Part shown: positions 45,525-55,076 of the stretch, piece by piece
Position numbering within the stretch: position 1 is the first letter of the stretch
How the letters are laid out: each line of letters begins with the position of its first letter
NCBI RefSeq assembly: GCF_023276405.1
Contig: NZ_JALRMO010000001.1
Span: 1,798,001-1,862,000, forward strand
Source of the DNA: Paenibacillus hamazuiensis
GTDB taxonomy: Bacteria > Bacillota > Bacilli > Paenibacillales > NBRC-103111
Reading direction: 5' to 3'
DNA length: 64,000 nucleotides
Program-made: the position numbers and the translations under genes
Notes under the pieces: model-generated
Database searches by the model: none
The model's input: the letters and a program-made list of their open reading frames with translations, nothing else
What the model was told of the DNA's origin: nothing

Positions 45525-45935
45525 ATGAACGCAGCGCTTGCGGATTATGAAAAAACCGAGATGGGCACCATTCAAATCGCTCCCGAGGTTATTGAAGTGA
45601 TCGCCGGTCTTGCTACGATAGAAGTGCCGGGAGTTGCCGGGATGAGCGGCGGTTTTGCCGGCGGCATCGCCGAGCTGCTCGGCCGTAAAAACTTGTCCAA
45701 AGGCGTCAAGGTGGAGGTCGGTCAAAGGGAAGCGGCGATCGACGTATCCGTAGTTATCGAATATGGCTTCCGAATTCCGGAAGTTGCCGGCGCGATCCAG
45801 CAAAACGTCAAACACGCGATCGAATCGATGACCGGCCTCAGCGTCGTTCAGGTGAATGTTCATATTCACGACGTGCTTTTCAAAGGCATGGACAAAGCGG
45901 AAGAAGCGGAAAACGTCGTACAGCGCGTAAAATAA
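45525..45935 (+). CDS. yqhY: Asp23/Gls24 family envelope stress protein YqhY
   Basis: A 136-residue alkaline-shock family protein. TIQIAPEVIEVIAGLATIEV, GVKVEVGQREAAIDVSVVIE and VVQVNVHIHDVLF are typical. In Bacillus YqhY is linked to lipid homeostasis, which fits its place after accBC. The start is ATG 45525 after AGGAGG. A terminator-like hairpin separates it from amaP. Confidence 0.93.
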   Translation: MNAALADYEKTEMGTIQIAPEVIEVIAGLATIEVPGVAGMSGGFAGGIAELLGRKNLSKGVKVEVGQREAAIDVSVVIEYGFRIPEVAGAIQQNVKHAIESMTGLSVVQVNVHIHDVLFKGMDKAEEAENVVQRVK

Positions 45936-45946
45936 TACGACCAAGA

Positions 45947-45975
45947 GCCCCCCTGCTGATGCCAGGGGGTTTGCT
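45947..45975 (+). terminator. Terminator-like hairpin after yqhY
   Basis: CCCCCTG-CTGATGC-CAGGGGG followed by TTTG; short T tract, so termination may be partial. Confidence 0.6.
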
Positions 45976-45998
45976 CTATGTGGAAGGGGTAAGATTTT

Positions 45999-46559
45999 GT
46001 GGTAAAAATGCTCGACAGGCTGCTGTTGTTTCTGTATACGCTTGCCGTGCTTGTAGGCTCGGCCCTTGCGCTTGCTGCAGCCTTTGCTTGGATTCCGTAT
46101 GAGGACGCCGGCCGCTTTTTGCGCGATGTTTATTATGATCAAAAAATTGCTTTTACGTTTATCCCGTGCATGATCGTTCTTTTTCTGATCAGCATCCGCT
46201 TTTTTTACATAGCCGTCCGTCCGGGGCGCGCCCAGGCGCCTTCCATCGACCAGCGTACGGAATTCGGCGATATCCGCATTTCAATTGATACCGTCGAAAA
46301 TCTGGCTTTGAAGGCGGCGAACCGCACGCGCGGGGTCAAAGATTTAAAGTCGCGGGTCCGAGTGAACCACGCCGGACTTGACATTACGATACGCGCGATT
46401 GTGGACGGGGAGAATTCCATTCCGGCGCTCACGGAAGAAATGCAAGGCGCCGTGAAACGGCATGTGGAAGAGATAACGGGAATTCCGGTGGCGATGGTCT
46501 CCGTATACGTGGCCAACATTCAGCAAACTGCTCCGACATTTAGAAGCAGAGTCGAATAG
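45999..46559 (+). CDS. amaP: Alkaline shock response membrane anchor protein AmaP
   Basis: A 186-residue protein: two N-terminal membrane helices (about residues 7-70) followed by a soluble domain related to Asp23 (FGDIRISIDTVENLALKAAN, VNHAGLDITIRAIVDGE, MVSVYVANIQQ). AmaP anchors Asp23-type proteins at the membrane, here probably YqhY. The start is GTG 45999, 9 nt after AAGGGG; ATG 46008 is the alternative. Confidence 0.9.
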   Translation: MVKMLDRLLLFLYTLAVLVGSALALAAAFAWIPYEDAGRFLRDVYYDQKIAFTFIPCMIVLFLISIRFFYIAVRPGRAQAPSIDQRTEFGDIRISIDTVENLALKAANRTRGVKDLKSRVRVNHAGLDITIRAIVDGENSIPALTEEMQGAVKRHVEEITGIPVAMVSVYVANIQQTAPTFRSRVE

Positions 46560-46573
46560 AGGTGGACAGGCCC

Positions 46574-46801
46574 ATGTGGAAACAGCTGTGGGAACATCAC
46601 CGGGGAGTTGTGCTCGGCGTCGCGGGGGGCATCGGACTCGGCTTCATCTACTTGTTTTTCGGATTTTGGGACATGCTGATCTTTGCTTTTATCGTCTTTC
46701 TCGGTTATTATTTCGGGGTAAAGGCGGATCGGGGCGAGCCCTTGTTTCCGTTTGAAGACACGCGGGATTGGCTGTCCGACCGGTGGAGAATGTTCAAATG
46801 A
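46574..46801 (+). CDS. DUF2273 small membrane protein
   Basis: A 75-residue protein with two adjacent hydrophobic segments (VVLGVAGGIGLGFIYLFFGF and MLIFAFIVFLGYYFG). It matches the DUF2273 family, which accompanies amaP and Asp23 genes in Gram-positive bacteria. The start is ATG 46574 after AGAGGTGGA, 14 bp behind amaP. Confidence 0.9.
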   Translation: MWKQLWEHHRGVVLGVAGGIGLGFIYLFFGFWDMLIFAFIVFLGYYFGVKADRGEPLFPFEDTRDWLSDRWRMFK

Positions 46802-46822
46802 GAACGTTTCGGGTCTTTCCGT

Positions 46823-46851
46823 TTGGAAATGGCCCATTTTGCCATTATAAT
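46823..46851 (+). promoter_or_regulatory. SigA promoter of nusB
   Basis: TTGGAA (46823-46828), a 17-nt spacer and TATAAT (46846-46851), 40 bp before the nusB start. Confidence 0.7.
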
Positions 46852-46890
46852 AGGAGAAACGATTTCGTTTTTCCGATAAGGGGGACAATC

Positions 46891-47358
46891 ATGAAACGCA
46901 GAGTAGCCAGAGAAATCGCGCTTCAGGTGTTATATCAAATGGAAATGAATCAGGTGTCCGCAGCGGAGGCGATCCGTATCGCCATAGAGGAAGCGGAAAA
47001 CGACAACGAAGCGAATTTGGACGTAGGTGACGACAAAATTTCGCCGCAGTACATAAAGGAACTCGTCGACGGAACGCAGAAACATTTGCCTACGATTGAC
47101 GAGCTGCTGCTCGAATATTTGAAAGGCTGGCAAATGGACAGGCTGTCCCGGGTGGACCGCCAGGTGCTGCGCCTTGCCGTATACGAAATGATCTACCGCG
47201 AAGACGTGCCGCCGAAGGTCGTCGTCAACGAAGCGATCGAACTGGCCAAACATTTCGGCACCGAGGAGTCGGGCAAGTTCGTCAACGGCGTTTTGGGCAG
47301 GATGATCAAAGAACTGGAAGCGATCAAATCGAAAGCTTTGCAAAAACACGAACAATAG
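46891..47358 (+). CDS. nusB: Transcription antitermination factor NusB
   Basis: A 155-residue all-helical protein that binds boxA RNA with NusE (S10) in rRNA antitermination. KRRVAREIALQVLYQMEMN, RLSRVDRQVLRLAVYEM and VVVNEAIELAKHFGTEESG are diagnostic. The start is ATG 46891 after AAGGGGG; the frame is open to 46768 but overlaps the promoter. Confidence 0.96.
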   Translation: MKRRVAREIALQVLYQMEMNQVSAAEAIRIAIEEAENDNEANLDVGDDKISPQYIKELVDGTQKHLPTIDELLLEYLKGWQMDRLSRVDRQVLRLAVYEMIYREDVPPKVVVNEAIELAKHFGTEESGKFVNGVLGRMIKELEAIKSKALQKHEQ

Positions 47359-47411
47359 TTTCGGTTTAGCCTGCTACCAGCGAGAATTGAAATCGTGGAG
47401 GGGAAAAAGCC

Positions 47412-48284
47412 ATGTCGGCACATGTCATTAACGGAAAAGAAATCGTAAGTTCTTACCGCGCGGAAATCAAGGAAGAAGCTCATGCTCTGACGGCTCGGGG
47501 GACGCAGCCCGGGCTTGCGGTCGTCATCGTCGGGGAAGATCCGGCTTCGCAAGTGTATGTGCGCAATAAAGCGAAAGCTTGCGAAGAGGCGGGAATGTAT
47601 TCGGAGGTTCACCGCCTGCCTGAACAAACGTCCGAAGCCGAGCTGCTGCAGCTGATTCGCGAGCTTAACGGAAACCCGAAAATTCACGGCATCCTTGTGC
47701 AATCCCCGCTGCCGAAGCATATTTCGGAAGAACGCGTCGTCGAGGAAATCGCGGTCGAAAAGGATGTCGACTGCTTCCATCCGACGAACGTCGGCAATGT
47801 GACAATCGGCAAAGATGCGCCACTGCCTTGTACACCGGCCGGTGTCATTCAGATTTTGAAAAAAGTCGGCATTCCGATCGCCGGAAAACATGCGGTTGTC
47901 GTCGGGCGCAGCAACATCGTCGGCAAACCGATGGCGCTCCTGCTGCTCAGGGAGCACGCCACCGTGACGATCTGCCATTCGCGCACACCGAATATGGAAG
48001 AAATTACACGGCAGGCGGACATTCTCGTCGTCGCCGTAGGCAAGGCGAACATGATCGGCAAGCGGCATGTCAAGCCGGGTGCCGTTGTCGTTGACGTCGG
48101 CATCAACCGGCTCGATACGGGAAAGCTTGCCGGCGACGTTGATTTTGAGGACGTACTCGACACAGCGGGCTACATTACGCCGGTTCCCGGCTGCGTCGGC
48201 CCGATGACGATTACGGTGCTGCTGCGCAATACATTGGAAGCGGCGAAGAGAGCGTCACAGGCTGAAACGGCCGTCAAGGCGTGA
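47412..48284 (+). CDS. folD: Bifunctional methylenetetrahydrofolate dehydrogenase/cyclohydrolase
   Basis: A 290-residue FolD. Signatures are VGEDPASQVYVRNKAKACEE with the catalytic lysine nearby, GILVQSPLPKH, the NADP-binding VVVGRSNIVGKPMALLLL and PVPGCVGPMTITVLL. It interconverts methylene-, methenyl- and formyl-tetrahydrofolate. The start is ATG 47412 after GGAGGGG. Confidence 0.97.
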   Translation: MSAHVINGKEIVSSYRAEIKEEAHALTARGTQPGLAVVIVGEDPASQVYVRNKAKACEEAGMYSEVHRLPEQTSEAELLQLIRELNGNPKIHGILVQSPLPKHISEERVVEEIAVEKDVDCFHPTNVGNVTIGKDAPLPCTPAGVIQILKKVGIPIAGKHAVVVGRSNIVGKPMALLLLREHATVTICHSRTPNMEEITRQADILVVAVGKANMIGKRHVKPGAVVVDVGINRLDTGKLAGDVDFEDVLDTAGYITPVPGCVGPMTITVLLRNTLEAAKRASQAETAVKA

Positions 48285-48291
48285 ACGCGAA

Positions 48292-49671
48292 ATGTCGATG
48301 AAAGAACGGAAAGTCCTGTCGATCAAAGATTTGAACCGCTATATCAAAATGCGTCTGGAGGGCGATGCGGGGCTGCAGGATGTGTGGCTGCGCGGGGAAA
48401 TCTCCAACTTCACGCACCATTCCAGCGGACATATGTATTTCACGCTGAAGGATGCGGAGAGCCGGCTCAAATGCGTGATGTTCGCTTCGCAGAACCAGCG
48501 GCTCTCTTTTATGCCACGGGAAGGGTCGAAGGTGCTCGCCTGCGGCAATATTTCCGTCTACGAGCGCGACGGTCAATATCAGTTTTACGTTTCGCAAATG
48601 CAGCCGGACGGCATCGGGAGCCTCTACCTGGCCTTCGAGCAGCTGAAAAAAAAGCTCGAAGCCGAAGGTTTGTTCGCCGCTTCGCGAAAGAGACCGATTC
48701 CGCGTTTTCCGAAAGCGGTCGGCGTCATCACGTCGCCGACCGGAGCGGCGGTGCGCGACATCATCATTACGCTGCAGCGGCGCTATCCGGCAGTGCCGAT
48801 TTTGCTTTACCCCGTGCTGGTGCAGGGTACGCAGGCGGCGCCGTCCATCGTCAAAGCGATCGAAGCGATGAACGCCCGAGCCGAAGTCGACGTGCTGATC
48901 GTCGGTCGCGGCGGCGGGTCGCTGGAGGAGCTGTGGGCGTTTAACGAAGAAATCGTCGCCCGCAGCATCAGCGCGTCGAACATACCGGTCATCTCGGCGG
49001 TCGGCCACGAAACCGACTTTACGATCGCCGATTTCGTCGCCGACCTTCGGGCCGCCACTCCAACCGCCGCCGCCGAGTTGGCCGTGCCGCACCATATGGA
49101 GCTGAAGCAGCAGCTCAGCTTCATAAGCCAAAGCCTCTACGCCGCTTTATCGCGTCAGGTGAACCGGAAGAAGGAGAAGCTTGGCGCACTGAAGCGTTCG
49201 CCATATCTCATGTATCCGCAGCGGCAGCTGCTTCAGCCGGCACAGCGGCTTGACCGGCTCAAGGAGCAGCTTGCGTACAAGATGAACGGCAGGCTGGCTA
49301 AAGCGGGCGAGCGGCTGATGAAGCTGGAGCGGACGCTGACGGCGCACAATCCGAAAAATCAGGCGATGTTCGCCCGCAAGCGGCTCGATTCGGCAGGGCG
49401 CCAGCTTGTGCAGTCGATGCAGGTGACGCTCCGGCAGCGCAAGCAGGAATGGCTCACGCACGTTCGGCAGCTCGACGCGCTCAGCCCGCTCAAGGTGATG
49501 CAGCGCGGATACAGCTTGGTGTACGATGAGAAGGAAAAACATATCATCAATTCTATCAATCAGGTACAAATCGGGGACATATTGAAATTGCGTTTGAAGG
49601 ACGGGCGTGTCGACGCGCACGTCTGGGCGATGGAGGAGAAACCGGATGACAAACGAGGAAACGGCGCTTAG
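48292..49671 (+). CDS. xseA: Exodeoxyribonuclease VII large subunit
   Basis: A 459-residue XseA. It shows an N-terminal OB fold (VWLRGEISNFTHHSSGHMYF), the catalytic domain (AVGVITSPTGAAVRDII, IVGRGGGSLEELWAFN, ISAVGHETDFTIADFVAD), a long coiled coil (about residues 260-400) and a C-terminal segment QRGYSLVYDEK. It digests single-stranded DNA with XseB. The start is ATG 48292, 7 bp after folD; ATG 48298 is the alternative. Confidence 0.96.
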   Translation: MSMKERKVLSIKDLNRYIKMRLEGDAGLQDVWLRGEISNFTHHSSGHMYFTLKDAESRLKCVMFASQNQRLSFMPREGSKVLACGNISVYERDGQYQFYVSQMQPDGIGSLYLAFEQLKKKLEAEGLFAASRKRPIPRFPKAVGVITSPTGAAVRDIIITLQRRYPAVPILLYPVLVQGTQAAPSIVKAIEAMNARAEVDVLIVGRGGGSLEELWAFNEEIVARSISASNIPVISAVGHETDFTIADFVADLRAATPTAAAELAVPHHMELKQQLSFISQSLYAALSRQVNRKKEKLGALKRSPYLMYPQRQLLQPAQRLDRLKEQLAYKMNGRLAKAGERLMKLERTLTAHNPKNQAMFARKRLDSAGRQLVQSMQVTLRQRKQEWLTHVRQLDALSPLKVMQRGYSLVYDEKEKHIINSINQVQIGDILKLRLKDGRVDAHVWAMEEKPDDKRGNGA

Positions 49672-49903
49672 CTTCGAGCAGGCGATGGAGAAGCTGGAGC
49701 ATATCGTGCTCCAGCTTGAAAACGGCGATGTCCCTTTGGAAAAAGCGATCGAGCTTTTTCAGGAAGGGATGAAGTTGTCCCAGCTGTGCAGTCAAAAGCT
49801 GGAGCATGTGGAGCGAAAAATCGAGATTTTGCTGGAAGAAGAGGGCGGCATGGTCAAAAAGCCGTTCAATCCGGCAGCGGACGAGAAAGGTGACAATCAT
49901 TGA
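49646..49903 (+). CDS. xseB: Exodeoxyribonuclease VII small subunit
   Basis: An 85-residue helical protein with ALSFEQAMEKLEHIVLQLEN, LEKAIELFQEGMKL and LEHVERKIEILL. It overlaps the end of xseA by 26 nt in another frame and has GGAGGAG before ATG 49646. Its own TGA overlaps the TTG of ispA, so the three genes are coupled. Confidence 0.95.
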   Translation: MTNEETALSFEQAMEKLEHIVLQLENGDVPLEKAIELFQEGMKLSQLCSQKLEHVERKIEILLEEEGGMVKKPFNPAADEKGDNH

Positions 49904-50805
49904 GCGTTGGCGTCTCCATAGAGGACTACATTGAAAATATGGCGCGAAAAGTGGAAGCGGAGCTTGGATTTGCTTTTCCGCCGGAATGGCACATTCCCGA
50001 AAAACTGAAAGAATCGATGCAGTATTCCCTGATGGCAGGGGGCAAAAGACTGCGCCCGATTTTGGTCATTGCGGCGGCGGAAGCGTTCGGCGGCCGGATC
50101 GAAGCTGCTATTCCCATTGCCTGCGCCGTGGAAATGGTGCACACGTATTCGCTGATCCACGACGACCTGCCGGCCATGGATAACGATGACTACAGACGGG
50201 GAAAACTAACCAATCATAAGGTATTTGGCGATGCGATGGCGATTCTTGCCGGGGACGGTTTGCTGACGCATGCGTTTTACAGCATCGTTCAGGCACACCG
50301 CAAATTCGGGGTGCCGGCCGAAGCGGCACTCTCGATCGTTGAGGATTTGGCCGTGCTGGCCGGGGCTAAAGGAATGGTCGGAGGCCAGGCCGCCGATATA
50401 CTCGGAGAACAAGGGATCACCCGGCTGGAGGAGCTGGAATACATTCATGTCCGCAAAACAAGCGATCTGATCGTCTTCAGCTTAAAAGCGGGAGCCCGTC
50501 TGGCGGGGGCCGGGGAGCCGCAGCTCGCGGCGCTGGAGAAGTTCGGGCATCATATCGGTCTAGCTTTTCAAATCCAGGACGATATCCTCGATCTGATTGG
50601 AGATGAACAGAAGCTGGGCAAGCCGGTCAAAAGCGACGAAAAGCAGATGAAAGTGACGTATCCGTATTTTATCGGCATCGAAGCTTCGAAGCGAAAAATT
50701 GAGGAGCTTACCGAGGGAGCGAAGTCGGCGATCATCGAGGGCGGCATCCCCAAACCGGATCGGCTGCTGCAGCTTGCCGACTACTTGATGGCGCGCGATC
50801 ATTAA
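49900..50805 (+). CDS. ispA: Farnesyl diphosphate synthase (polyprenyl synthetase family)
   Basis: A 301-residue short-chain prenyl transferase that condenses IPP with DMAPP and GPP. The first Asp-rich motif is SLIHDDLPAMDNDDYRRG with the two-residue spacing of bacterial FPP synthases, and the second is QIQDDILD. GGKRLRPIL near residue 46 binds IPP. TTG 49900 after AAAGGTGA overlaps the xseB stop. It is followed by the OLE RNA. Confidence 0.95.
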   Translation: MSVGVSIEDYIENMARKVEAELGFAFPPEWHIPEKLKESMQYSLMAGGKRLRPILVIAAAEAFGGRIEAAIPIACAVEMVHTYSLIHDDLPAMDNDDYRRGKLTNHKVFGDAMAILAGDGLLTHAFYSIVQAHRKFGVPAEAALSIVEDLAVLAGAKGMVGGQAADILGEQGITRLEELEYIHVRKTSDLIVFSLKAGARLAGAGEPQLAALEKFGHHIGLAFQIQDDILDLIGDEQKLGKPVKSDEKQMKVTYPYFIGIEASKRKIEELTEGAKSAIIEGGIPKPDRLLQLADYLMARDH

Positions 50806-50841
50806 GTGACAGGGAAGCAAGTTCGGCTTGAGCATGTTCCG

Positions 50842-50871
50842 TTGAGGTGCAGCGGCTTATCGTGGTATAAT
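50842..50871 (+). promoter_or_regulatory. Candidate SigA promoter of the OLE RNA
   Basis: TTGAGG (50842-50847), an 18-nt spacer and TATAAT (50866-50871). Transcription would start near 50878, right at the predicted 5' end of the RNA. Confidence 0.6.
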
Positions 50872-50877
50872 AGCCTT

Positions 50878-51545
50878 GTTTAACTTGCGGAGTGGTGCAG
50901 TATTCTAGTCAGTCCGGCATTTTGAGGGCGGGCCTAAAAATTCGCCGAAGGGCACATCGATGAAGTTCCTGGTGTTGGCTTTGGGCGCCCAGCCCGGGGC
51001 TGATGCTGGGAGTTAAGGTTGGAGGGCGATCCGCAATGGCATGCGGGCGTTGACCCTCCTTCCGCGGAGGCCCAAGTGCGTGGCTCCATCCTGACCCGGC
51101 TTGCCGGTAAGGATCGCTACGGCTTGGGGTATGAACCTGCATGGCGAGTCTCACCTGTATGAGGTTCTTATTTATGGATATCTTATGCTAAAACGACTTG
51201 CGTGCAGCGTAGCCTGCCTTGAGTGAGTCCGAGGGGATTGCAGATGGTAGGAGTTTGTTTTTTCGGCCAAAAAAACATTCGCCGTATGCTGTATGAAATC
51301 TGGCTTGCAAAAGAGGCTAAAAAATGATTCAGGGCTGCCGGGGAAAACCCCTAGACTGTTCACGGCTGTGAGGCTTCTTGGGGATTATAGTGTGGACTAA
51401 GTGGTAATTCAGTCTGATGACCGGCAACGGCATCAAGGCGGGCGTAAAGGGAAACCGCCTTTTCGGCGACGAGAGGGTGACCGCTTGGGAAAACCTACTG
51501 GACCTAAGCCACAGCGTTTACTCAAGAAGCTGCCACTCGAATTAT
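50878..51545 (+). ncRNA. ole: OLE RNA (ornate large extremophilic RNA)
   Basis: An 852-bp gap between ispA and the next gene contains no plausible coding frame but is full of stems. A closing stem pairs GAGTG-GT-GCAG (50890-50900) with CTGCCACTC (51530-51538). Inner stems include GGAGGG/CCCTCC around the 51020-51060 segment and GCGGG/CCGC-type pairs at its 3' end. OLE RNAs are about 600-nt structured RNAs of Bacillota, typically encoded between ispA and dxs and just upstream of the gene for the membrane protein OapA, exactly as here. They form a membrane ribonucleoprotein linked to cold, ethanol and metal stress. Ends are approximate. Confidence 0.9.
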
Positions 51546-51657
51546 TACGATAAAGACGGTTTTTTTGTTCATGAAAACCGAACAATTCTTTATCATATAC
51601 ATATAAGTTTTGCGTCTGGCCAAACATATATGTATTTCCAAGAAAAGGAAAGTGGGA

Positions 51658-52296
51658 ATGAAATTTTCTTTCAAACACTCCATCAAATGGAGTCTTTTTA
51701 TATCCGTTGTCACCTTCATCCTGGCCTGCGTTTTTACCGTCGCTTCGACGACGGTGATGGAAGGATTTCCTTGGGGCGTCGGGATGCTGATCGTCATTTT
51801 TTTGATCTGCAATGGCATCTTTTTTGATATTATGGGTTTAGCCGCGGCGGCGGCGAGCGAAACTCCATTTCATGCGATGGCATCGGAGAAAGTTAAAGGC
51901 TCGCGGCACGCGATATATATCGTCCGCAATGCGGATCGGTTTTCCAACTTTTGCAACGATGTGATCGGCGATATTTCCGGAGTAATCAGCGGCGCGGCCA
52001 GCGCGCTCGTCGTCTTCAAGCTGATGAGCGGAATGAGCGATAACGAAACGCTGCGTACGGTCGTCAGCGTCGTTTTTACCGCGATCGTATCGGCGTTAAC
52101 CGTGGGAGGCAAGGCGATGGGCAAATCGTTCGCCATTCATTATTCTACGGATATTGTGCTGTTTATCGGCAAGCTGTTTTACATGATGGAGCACCGGCTT
52201 GGAATCAAGTGGTTTACCTCCAAGAAAAAGCACAAACAACACAACGGAAAGAGAGGGAACAAACGTGCTGCTCGAACAAATCAATCAGCCGGATGA
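51658..52296 (+). CDS. oapA: OLE-associated membrane protein OapA
   Basis: A 212-residue protein with about four hydrophobic segments ([53 protein letters not shown] and [13 protein letters not shown]) and a very basic C-terminus ([15 protein letters not shown]) that suits RNA binding. [20 protein letters not shown] and [19 protein letters not shown] recall DUF21-type segments. Position directly after the OLE RNA identifies it as OapA, which tethers the RNA to the membrane. The start is ATG 51658 after AAGGAAAG. Its last 32 nt overlap dxs. Confidence 0.9.
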   Translation: MKFSFKHSIKWSLFISVVTFILACVFTVASTTVMEGFPWGVGMLIVIFLICNGIFFDIMGLAAAAASETPFHAMASEKVKGSRHAIYIVRNADRFSNFCNDVIGDISGVISGAASALVVFKLMSGMSDNETLRTVVSVVFTAIVSALTVGGKAMGKSFAIHYSTDIVLFIGKLFYMMEHRLGIKWFTSKKKHKQHNGKRGNKRAARTNQSAG

Positions 52297-54154
52297 CCTT
52301 AAGCGGCTCTCCGTGGAACAGCTGCAGCAGCTGGCGGAGGAAACGCGCGAATTTCTGATCAAAAACCTTTCCGTCACCGGCGGCCACTTGTCTTCCAACC
52401 TGGGAATCGTCGAATTGACGATCGCTTTGCATTACTTGTATAACAGTCCGGTAGACAAATTTATTTTCGACGTCGGCCATCAGTCCTACGTTCATAAAAT
52501 GTTTACTGGGAGAAAAGACCAGTTTCATACCTTGAGAAAATATAAAGGTTTGTGCGGATTCATCAAACGATCGGAAAGCGAGCATGACGTCTGGGAGGCC
52601 GGCCACAGCAGCACATCGTTGTCGGCGGCCATGGGAATGGCGATCGCCCGCGATCTGAAAGGCGAGCACAACCGTGTCATTGCGATTATCGGCGACGGTG
52701 CGCTTACGGGAGGCATGGCGTTCGAGGCTTTAAACCACATCGGTCACGAAAAAAAGAACCTGATGGTCATCCTGAACGATAATGAAATGTCGATTGCTCC
52801 GAACGTGGGTGCGCTGCATAATTATCTCGGCAAAATCCGCTCGGACAAACATTACATGAAAGCGAAGGAAGAAGTCGAGTACCTGCTGAAGAAAATTCCG
52901 GCTGTCGGCAATACATTGGCCAAAACCGTGGAAAAGCTGAAAGACAGCCTCAAATATTTGCTCGTTTCCGGCGTGTTGTTTGAAGAGCTCGGCCTCACTT
53001 ATTTCGGCCCGGTCGACGGGCACAATATTCCGCTGCTGCTGGATACGATGAAACAGGCCGACAAGGTAAGCGGACCTGTTCTTGTTCACGTCATCACACT
53101 GAAAGGCAAAGGGTATTCTCCCGCTGAGGAGGATTCGCATGCGTGGCATGGAGCCAGCCCGTACAAGATCGAATCCGGCAAAATGCTCAAATCTGCCGGA
53201 CCGCCGATGTACACGGAAGTGTTCGGAAAAACGCTCATTGAGCTCGCGGAACAGGATCCTCGTGTTGTCGCCGTCACTCCGGCCATGCCGGGAGGGTCCG
53301 GGCTGCTCGGCTTTGCGGCGAAGTTCCCGAAGCGCATGTTCGACGTCGGCATCGCCGAACAGCATGCCGCAACGCTGTGCGCCGGTCTTGCCACCGGTGG
53401 CATCAAGCCGGTGTTCGCGGTATATTCGACGTTTCTGCAGCGGGCGTACGACCAGGTCGTGCATGATATTTGCCGGCCGAATTTGAATGTGATCTTTGCG
53501 ATCGACCGGGCCGGTTTTGTCGGGCCTGACGGCGAAACGCATCAGGGTGTGTACGACATCGCCTTTTTGCGCAGCATCCCGAATATGGTGCTGATGATGC
53601 CGAAAAATGAAAACGAGCTGCGGCATATGCTGAAAACGGCGATCGATTATAACGACGGACCGATCGCTGTCAGATATCCGCGCATTAACGGGGTCGGCGT
53701 CGCTATGGACGATGAGCTCGTACCGATTCCGATCGGCAAATGGGAAGTGCATCGGGAAGGCGATGCGGCTGCCATTCTTGCCGTCGGTCCTATGGTGCAG
53801 ATCGCTGAGGAAGCGGCGGAGCAGCTCGGCAAAGAAGGCGTGCGCGTACGGATCGTCAATGCGAGATTTATTAAGCCTTTGGACGAAAAAATGCTGCTGG
53901 AGTTGGCAGGCGAACGCATGAGGATCATCACGATCGAAGAAGGCTCGGTGCAGGGCGGGTTCGGCAGCGCGGTGCTCGAGTTTTATTCGCAGCAAAACCT
54001 GCTGTCCCAATTAACCGTCAAAACCGTCGGCATTCCCGACTATTTTGTCGAGCACGGCTCCGTTGCCGAACAACGTCAAGAGGTCGGGCTCACGGCGGAG
54101 CGGATCGTCACGGAAGTGCGAGCGCTGCTGCCGAGAAGACGCCAACGGGCCTAG
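52265..54154 (+). CDS. dxs: 1-deoxy-D-xylulose-5-phosphate synthase
   Basis: A 629-residue thiamine-diphosphate enzyme, the first step of the MEP isoprenoid pathway. Segments [40 protein letters not shown], the ThDP motif [15 protein letters not shown]...NDNEMS and [17 protein letters not shown] are diagnostic. The start is GTG 52265 after AGAGGGA; the frame is open to 52199 inside oapA. It supplies DMAPP and IPP for IspA encoded upstream. Confidence 0.97.
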   Translation: MLLEQINQPDDLKRLSVEQLQQLAEETREFLIKNLSVTGGHLSSNLGIVELTIALHYLYNSPVDKFIFDVGHQSYVHKMFTGRKDQFHTLRKYKGLCGFIKRSESEHDVWEAGHSSTSLSAAMGMAIARDLKGEHNRVIAIIGDGALTGGMAFEALNHIGHEKKNLMVILNDNEMSIAPNVGALHNYLGKIRSDKHYMKAKEEVEYLLKKIPAVGNTLAKTVEKLKDSLKYLLVSGVLFEELGLTYFGPVDGHNIPLLLDTMKQADKVSGPVLVHVITLKGKGYSPAEEDSHAWHGASPYKIESGKMLKSAGPPMYTEVFGKTLIELAEQDPRVVAVTPAMPGGSGLLGFAAKFPKRMFDVGIAEQHAATLCAGLATGGIKPVFAVYSTFLQRAYDQVVHDICRPNLNVIFAIDRAGFVGPDGETHQGVYDIAFLRSIPNMVLMMPKNENELRHMLKTAIDYNDGPIAVRYPRINGVGVAMDDELVPIPIGKWEVHREGDAAAILAVGPMVQIAEEAAEQLGKEGVRVRIVNARFIKPLDEKMLLELAGERMRIITIEEGSVQGGFGSAVLEFYSQQNLLSQLTVKTVGIPDYFVEHGSVAEQRQEVGLTAERIVTEVRALLPRRRQRA

Positions 54155-54166
54155 CGGGGAGAATTC

Positions 54167-54985
54167 ATGGCAGCAGATAAGGAACGTTTGGATGTACTGC
54201 TCGTGGAGCAAGGATTTTTCGAATCGCGGGAAAAAGCGAAAACGTCCATTATGGCCGGACTTGTTTTCGTCGATGAAGAACGCGTAGACAAAGCCGGAAC
54301 GAAGGTGGCCCGAACGGCCAAACTTCACGTTAAAGGCGCGGTTCATCCGTATGTAAGCCGGGGCGGGCTCAAGCTGAAAAAGGCGCTGGATACGTTTCAA
54401 ATACCGCTCGCAGGTGCGGTGATGCTTGATATCGGCGCCTCGACGGGCGGTTTCACCGACTGCGCGCTTCAGCACGGGGCTGCATACGTATATGCGATCG
54501 ACGTCGGTTATAACCAACTCGACTGGTCACTCCGCAGCGACGAGCGGGTGCATGTGATGGAGCGCGTCAACTTCCGATATATGAAGCCGGAAGATTTGCC
54601 GGGACCGAAGCCGACCTTCGCCACGATCGACGTCTCGTTTATTTCGCTCAAGCTGATTTTGCCGCCGTTGAAGGAGATTTTAGGCGATGCGGGAGAAACG
54701 GTGGCGCTGATCAAGCCGCAGTTCGAGGCGGGCCGCGAGCAGGTGGGCAAGTCGGGCGTTGTGCGCGACCCTGATGTGCACCGCCACGTCGTGCGGACCG
54801 TCATTGAATTCGCGGAAAGCATCGGTTTCTTTCTGAAAGGGCTGACATTCTCGCCAATCAAAGGCGGGGAAGGCAATATCGAGTTTTTGGCTTATTTTAC
54901 TTGTACAAAAGAAAATGCTCTGCCGGACGATGCGCCGCTCAATCAACTGATCGGCGACGTCGTGGACCAGGCGCAAAGGACATGA
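54167..54985 (+). CDS. tlyA: TlyA family RNA 2'-O-methyltransferase
   Basis: A 272-residue protein with an N-terminal S4 RNA-binding domain (ERLDVLLVEQGFFESREKAK), then a FtsJ-like SAM domain: YVSRGGLKLKKALD, VMLDIGASTGGFTDCALQHG and the lysine-containing VALIKPQFEAGR. TlyA methylates rRNA. In Bacillus the equivalent gene is yqxC, between dxs and argR, as here. Confidence 0.93.
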   Translation: MAADKERLDVLLVEQGFFESREKAKTSIMAGLVFVDEERVDKAGTKVARTAKLHVKGAVHPYVSRGGLKLKKALDTFQIPLAGAVMLDIGASTGGFTDCALQHGAAYVYAIDVGYNQLDWSLRSDERVHVMERVNFRYMKPEDLPGPKPTFATIDVSFISLKLILPPLKEILGDAGETVALIKPQFEAGREQVGKSGVVRDPDVHRHVVRTVIEFAESIGFFLKGLTFSPIKGGEGNIEFLAYFTCTKENALPDDAPLNQLIGDVVDQAQRT

Positions 54986-54990
54986 AGAAG

Positions 54991-55017
54991 AACTCATCCG
55001 CGCGATGGGTTTTTTGT
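54991..55017 (+). terminator. Terminator-like hairpin after tlyA
   Basis: AACTCATC and GATGGGTT form a short stem around CGCGC, followed by a T run. Confidence 0.6.
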
Positions 55018-55076
55018 TTAAAAAAAGGAAATTGCATCCGGATTCACGAAGTAGTATCCGAAAAGAAGGTGATCCC

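Noticed and set aside
50909-51154. Open frames in the region between ispA and oapA
   Set aside because: Short, on the reverse strand, no ribosome site; they cross the predicted stems of the OLE RNA.
52730-54010. 426-codon reverse frame opposite dxs
   Set aside because: Antisense shadow of dxs; no family features.
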